A stretch of 9,509 nt of DNA from Pseudomonadota bacterium (GTDB taxonomy: Bacteria; Pseudomonadota; Gammaproteobacteria; Pseudomonadales; UBA5518): assembly GCA_022705125.1 (NCBI GenBank), contig JAKJFB010000084.1, positions 1 to 9,509 of the forward strand, in the 5' to 3' direction. Shown in pieces: positions 8,301 to 9,509 of the stretch. Numbering within the stretch: position 1 is the stretch's first letter; every line of letters begins with the position of its first letter. The notes below the pieces were generated by a model that was given only the letters and a program-made list of their open reading frames with translations, did not search any database and was not told the origin of the DNA. A program made the translations under genes and the position numbers.

Positions 8301-8892
8301 CGGTTACAGCCTCTACATGGACCTGCTCGCGCGCGCCGTCGAGGCGATGCGCTCCGGACGCCTCGTCGAGCCCGAGCTCGCGCTGCGCCCGGCGATCGAG
8401 ATCAACCTGCGCGTGCCGGCGCTCCTGACCAACGACTACTGTCCCGACGTGCATGAGCGCCTGACGCTCTACAAGCGCATCGCCTCGGCCGCATCCGACG
8501 AGGAACTGCACCGGCTCGAGGTCGAGATGATCGACCGCTTCGGCCTGATTCCGCCGCCGACGCGCACGCTGATGCGCATCGCGCGCCTGCGCGTCGCGGC
8601 CCAGCCGCTGGGCATCGGCAAGATCGAGGCCTCCGCGAACGGGGGCGTGGTCGAGTTCGCCTCCCAGACCAGCGTCGACCCGTTGACGATCGTGGACCTG
8701 GTGCAGCACGATCCGCGCCGCTACCGGCTCGATGGCGGCACGCGGCTGCGCTTCATCGAGGCCACGGAGGGCGTGGAGCCACGCATCGCCTGCGTCGAGC
8801 AGCTGCTGGCGCGACTGGCGACATCGCGCACCGGCGCCATGCCCCCGGCATCGCAATCCCGCAAGGCGGCCGCCAGGAGAGCCGGCAGATGA
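5371..8892 (+). CDS. mfd: Transcription-repair coupling factor Mfd
   Basis: Mfd is a cytoplasmic ATP-driven DNA translocase that removes RNA polymerase stalled at lesions and recruits UvrA for nucleotide excision repair. The 1173 residues match the family (E. coli 1148). The UvrB-like N-terminal module shows DWETLPYDRFSPHQD (77-91) and EHGEFAVRGSIVDLFPMG (163-180). The RNA-polymerase-interacting domain follows VVHLEHGVGRY (490-500), and Leu506 aligns with the E. coli contact Leu499. Helicase motifs are intact: Walker A GDVGFGKT (635-642, Lys641), DEEH (736-739), TATPIPRT (762-769) and QLRGRVGRS (905-913). The TRG translocation motif contains Arg960, equivalent to E. coli Arg953. The autoinhibitory C-terminal TRCF domain spans about 1008-1130, with a basic tail after it. 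The frame is open far upstream, but no ATG, GTG or TTG lies just before 5371 and homology begins soon after. No clear Shine-Dalgarno sequence precedes this ATG. Confidence 0.97.
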   Translation: MNTTLLSPPRARPGDHLRWGGLIPGADALALASVAREHPGTMVVLTAGSATAERIEYDLRFFLAGAGTAKPVLRLPDWETLPYDRFSPHQDLVSDRLLALSRLAQGDPVVLIVPVATLMQRTAPVAYVSASSLALDPGQRLGVAQLRNTLARAGYRAVDNVYEHGEFAVRGSIVDLFPMGHDTPVRIELFDEEIETLRSFDPETQRSLAPLERLRLLPGREYPFDDAAIAAFRRRWHERFDNDHRACPDYQDVARGIAPGGIEYFLPLFFDQCATLFDYLPEQSLLCIEDAARAGIDQVWEAVNGRYRSLGSDITRPLLAPAEVFLPPDELRAALKRHTRIEFTALEQPERAGAHNFGSGELALSREAGKRDDPVARIAAIAALPQARRKLFCAETPGRREMLVELLARAGVKAEAVAGWEEFLRGEAPCAITIAPIAESFRLDEPSCLVVAESALFGKRVMQRRRRSRAAESAETSIRNLAELDIGSPVVHLEHGVGRYLGLQTLEVDGERAEFLCIEYAEAAKLFVPVTALDMVSRYTGIDTDAVTLNRLGSDQWARARRKAQEKIRDVAAELLEIYARRESRPGHAFAHPGAAYESFAASFPFEETPDQLGAIEAVMNDMCAPRAMDRLVCGDVGFGKTEVAMRAAFIAVHSGKQVAVLVPTTLLAQQHFETFSDRFADLPVTIDSISRFRSATEQKQVLERVAAGRVDILIGTHSLLGGELRYRDLGLLVIDEEHRFGVRQKDQLKALRATVDILTLTATPIPRTLNMAVAGLRDLSIISTPPARRLAVKTFVQRHDEGVVKDALDRELRRGGQVFFLHNDVKTIDRRAAEIERLIPEARVTVAHGQMRERDLERVMSDFYHKRFNVLCCTTIIETGIDIPSANTIVIERADKFGLAQLHQLRGRVGRSHHQAYAFLLTPDEKSMTPDAVKRLDAIAGTDSLGAGFLLATHDLEIRGAGELLGEEQSGQIQAIGYSLYMDLLARAVEAMRSGRLVEPELALRPAIEINLRVPALLTNDYCPDVHERLTLYKRIASAASDEELHRLEVEMIDRFGLIPPPTRTLMRIARLRVAAQPLGIGKIEASANGGVVEFASQTSVDPLTIVDLVQHDPRRYRLDGGTRLRFIEATEGVEPRIACVEQLLARLATSRTGAMPPASQSRKAAARRAGR
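8875..8880 (+). promoter_or_regulatory. Ribosome binding site for the CsiV-like gene, inside mfd
   Basis: AGGAGA lies eight bases before the ATG at 8889, within the last codons of mfd. It fixes the start of the downstream gene at the ATGA overlap and implies translation coupled to mfd. Confidence 0.75.
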
Positions 8893-9509
8893 GACTACGA
8901 CGAGCATTCGCGCTGCTGGCAGCGCTGCTGCCCACACCGGCGTTGCTGGCCCAGGACATTCCCGCGCCGGCCGCCGTCATGGCGCCGTGGATCCAGGTCG
9001 AACTGATCGTGTTCCGCAACCTCGACACCTCGAGCGCCGCCGACGAGCAGTGGCCGGCGCAGCCCGCCCTCGCCTACCCCGCTACCGTGCGATTCCTGCT
9101 CGATCCGGCCGACGCGCCCGTGCCCGATGCGCCGGCAGCGGCGGCGATGACAACGCAGGAAGCGGTCGCGGCAACGGCGCCGGTTCCCTTCGCGCTGCTC
9201 GGCTCCTCGGCAGGCCTGCTCGGGGATGCCGCCGCGCGCATCGCCGGCTCGCAGAACCATCGCGTGCTGACCCACCTGTCCTGGCGCCAGCCCGCGCCGG
9301 GCAATGGCGCCGAGCACATCCTCGTCACCGGCGGCAACTCCTGGGGCGAACACCGGGAACTGGAGGGCTACGTCTCGGTGTCGCGCGCGAACTTCGTGCA
9401 CGTCGCGACGCACCTGTGGCTGAACGATTTTGCCGACGCGGCGGCGGGCCAGGCGCCCCCGGTCGGCGCAGGCGTGGCGCTGCCGCCCGTGCCACGGCCA
9501 CCGCAGCCC
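8889..9509 (+). CDS. CsiV-family secreted protein, 3' end missing
   Basis: This looks like a member of the CsiV family, periplasmic proteins that in Vibrio cholerae work with LpoA and the PBP1A peptidoglycan synthase. The visible 207 residues start with a likely Sec signal peptide: basic MRLRR, a hydrophobic core at about 6-20, and a probable cleavage after Ala21. The family hallmark WIQVELIVFRN is at 34-44. A low-complexity Ala/Pro-rich stretch spans about 72-100. The conserved HRVLTHLSWRQP segment is at 124-135, and RELEGYVSVSRANFVHVATHLWL is at 156-178. A Pro-rich region follows up to the window edge. The gene overlaps mfd by four bases (ATGA) and should be co-transcribed with it. Pseudomonas genomes, as I recall, carry a similar gene right after mfd. 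Assignment rests on motif recognition; a role in peptidoglycan synthesis in this organism is inferred. Confidence 0.75.
   Translation, partial: MRLRRAFALLAALLPTPALLAQDIPAPAAVMAPWIQVELIVFRNLDTSSAADEQWPAQPALAYPATVRFLLDPADAPVPDAPAAAAMTTQEAVAATAPVPFALLGSSAGLLGDAAARIAGSQNHRVLTHLSWRQPAPGNGAEHILVTGGNSWGEHRELEGYVSVSRANFVHVATHLWLNDFADAAAGQAPPVGAGVALPPVPRPPQP

Noticed and set aside
6298..8937. An 879-codon open frame on the minus strand opposite mfd.
   Set aside because: It has shadow-type composition (rich in Ala, Arg, Gly, Val, His, Asp and Gln), no domain signatures, and mirrors the codon positions of a well-conserved mfd. It is not a supported gene.

Overview
This window is a compact, GC-rich stretch of bacterial chromosome holding six genes in two divergent groups. 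All protein matches are typical of Gammaproteobacteria. The order nqr operon / long-form glyceraldehyde-3-phosphate dehydrogenase / mfd / CsiV-like gene resembles the Pseudomonas aeruginosa neighbourhood as I remember it. The likely source is therefore a high-GC marine or environmental gammaproteobacterium related to Pseudomonas or the Cellvibrio/Halieaceae group. The genus cannot be fixed from the sequence alone.

Left part, minus strand (1-3654): the first four genes of the Na+-translocating NADH:quinone oxidoreductase operon, nqrA-nqrB-nqrC-nqrD, transcribed towards base 1. They are packed with gaps or overlaps of +1, -14 and -1 bases, and each has a Shine-Dalgarno sequence. NqrD is cut by the window edge, and nqrE and nqrF would be expected beyond it. 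The covalent FMN threonines of NqrB and NqrC and one expected Fe-S cysteine of NqrD are all present.

Middle (3727-5223, minus strand): a 498-residue glyceraldehyde-3-phosphate dehydrogenase of the long subfamily with an N-terminal extension of about 135 residues. It has an intact catalytic Cys/His pair and basic residues where NAD-specific enzymes carry an Asp. A strong GC hairpin without a U-tract separates it from nqrA.

Right part, plus strand (5371-9509): mfd, the transcription-repair coupling factor, complete with all expected domains. It overlaps by 4 bases a secreted CsiV-family protein that runs off the window end.

The 147-bp divergent region (5224-5370) is the main regulatory element. 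It holds back-to-back candidate sigma70 promoters whose -10 boxes share the same AT-rich patch, and a 23-bp near-perfect dyad that looks like an operator. No RNA genes, mobile elements, CRISPR arrays or defence genes were seen. The window is essentially housekeeping, and no undescribed system is evident. The most interesting points are the divergent control region and the unusual GAPDH.
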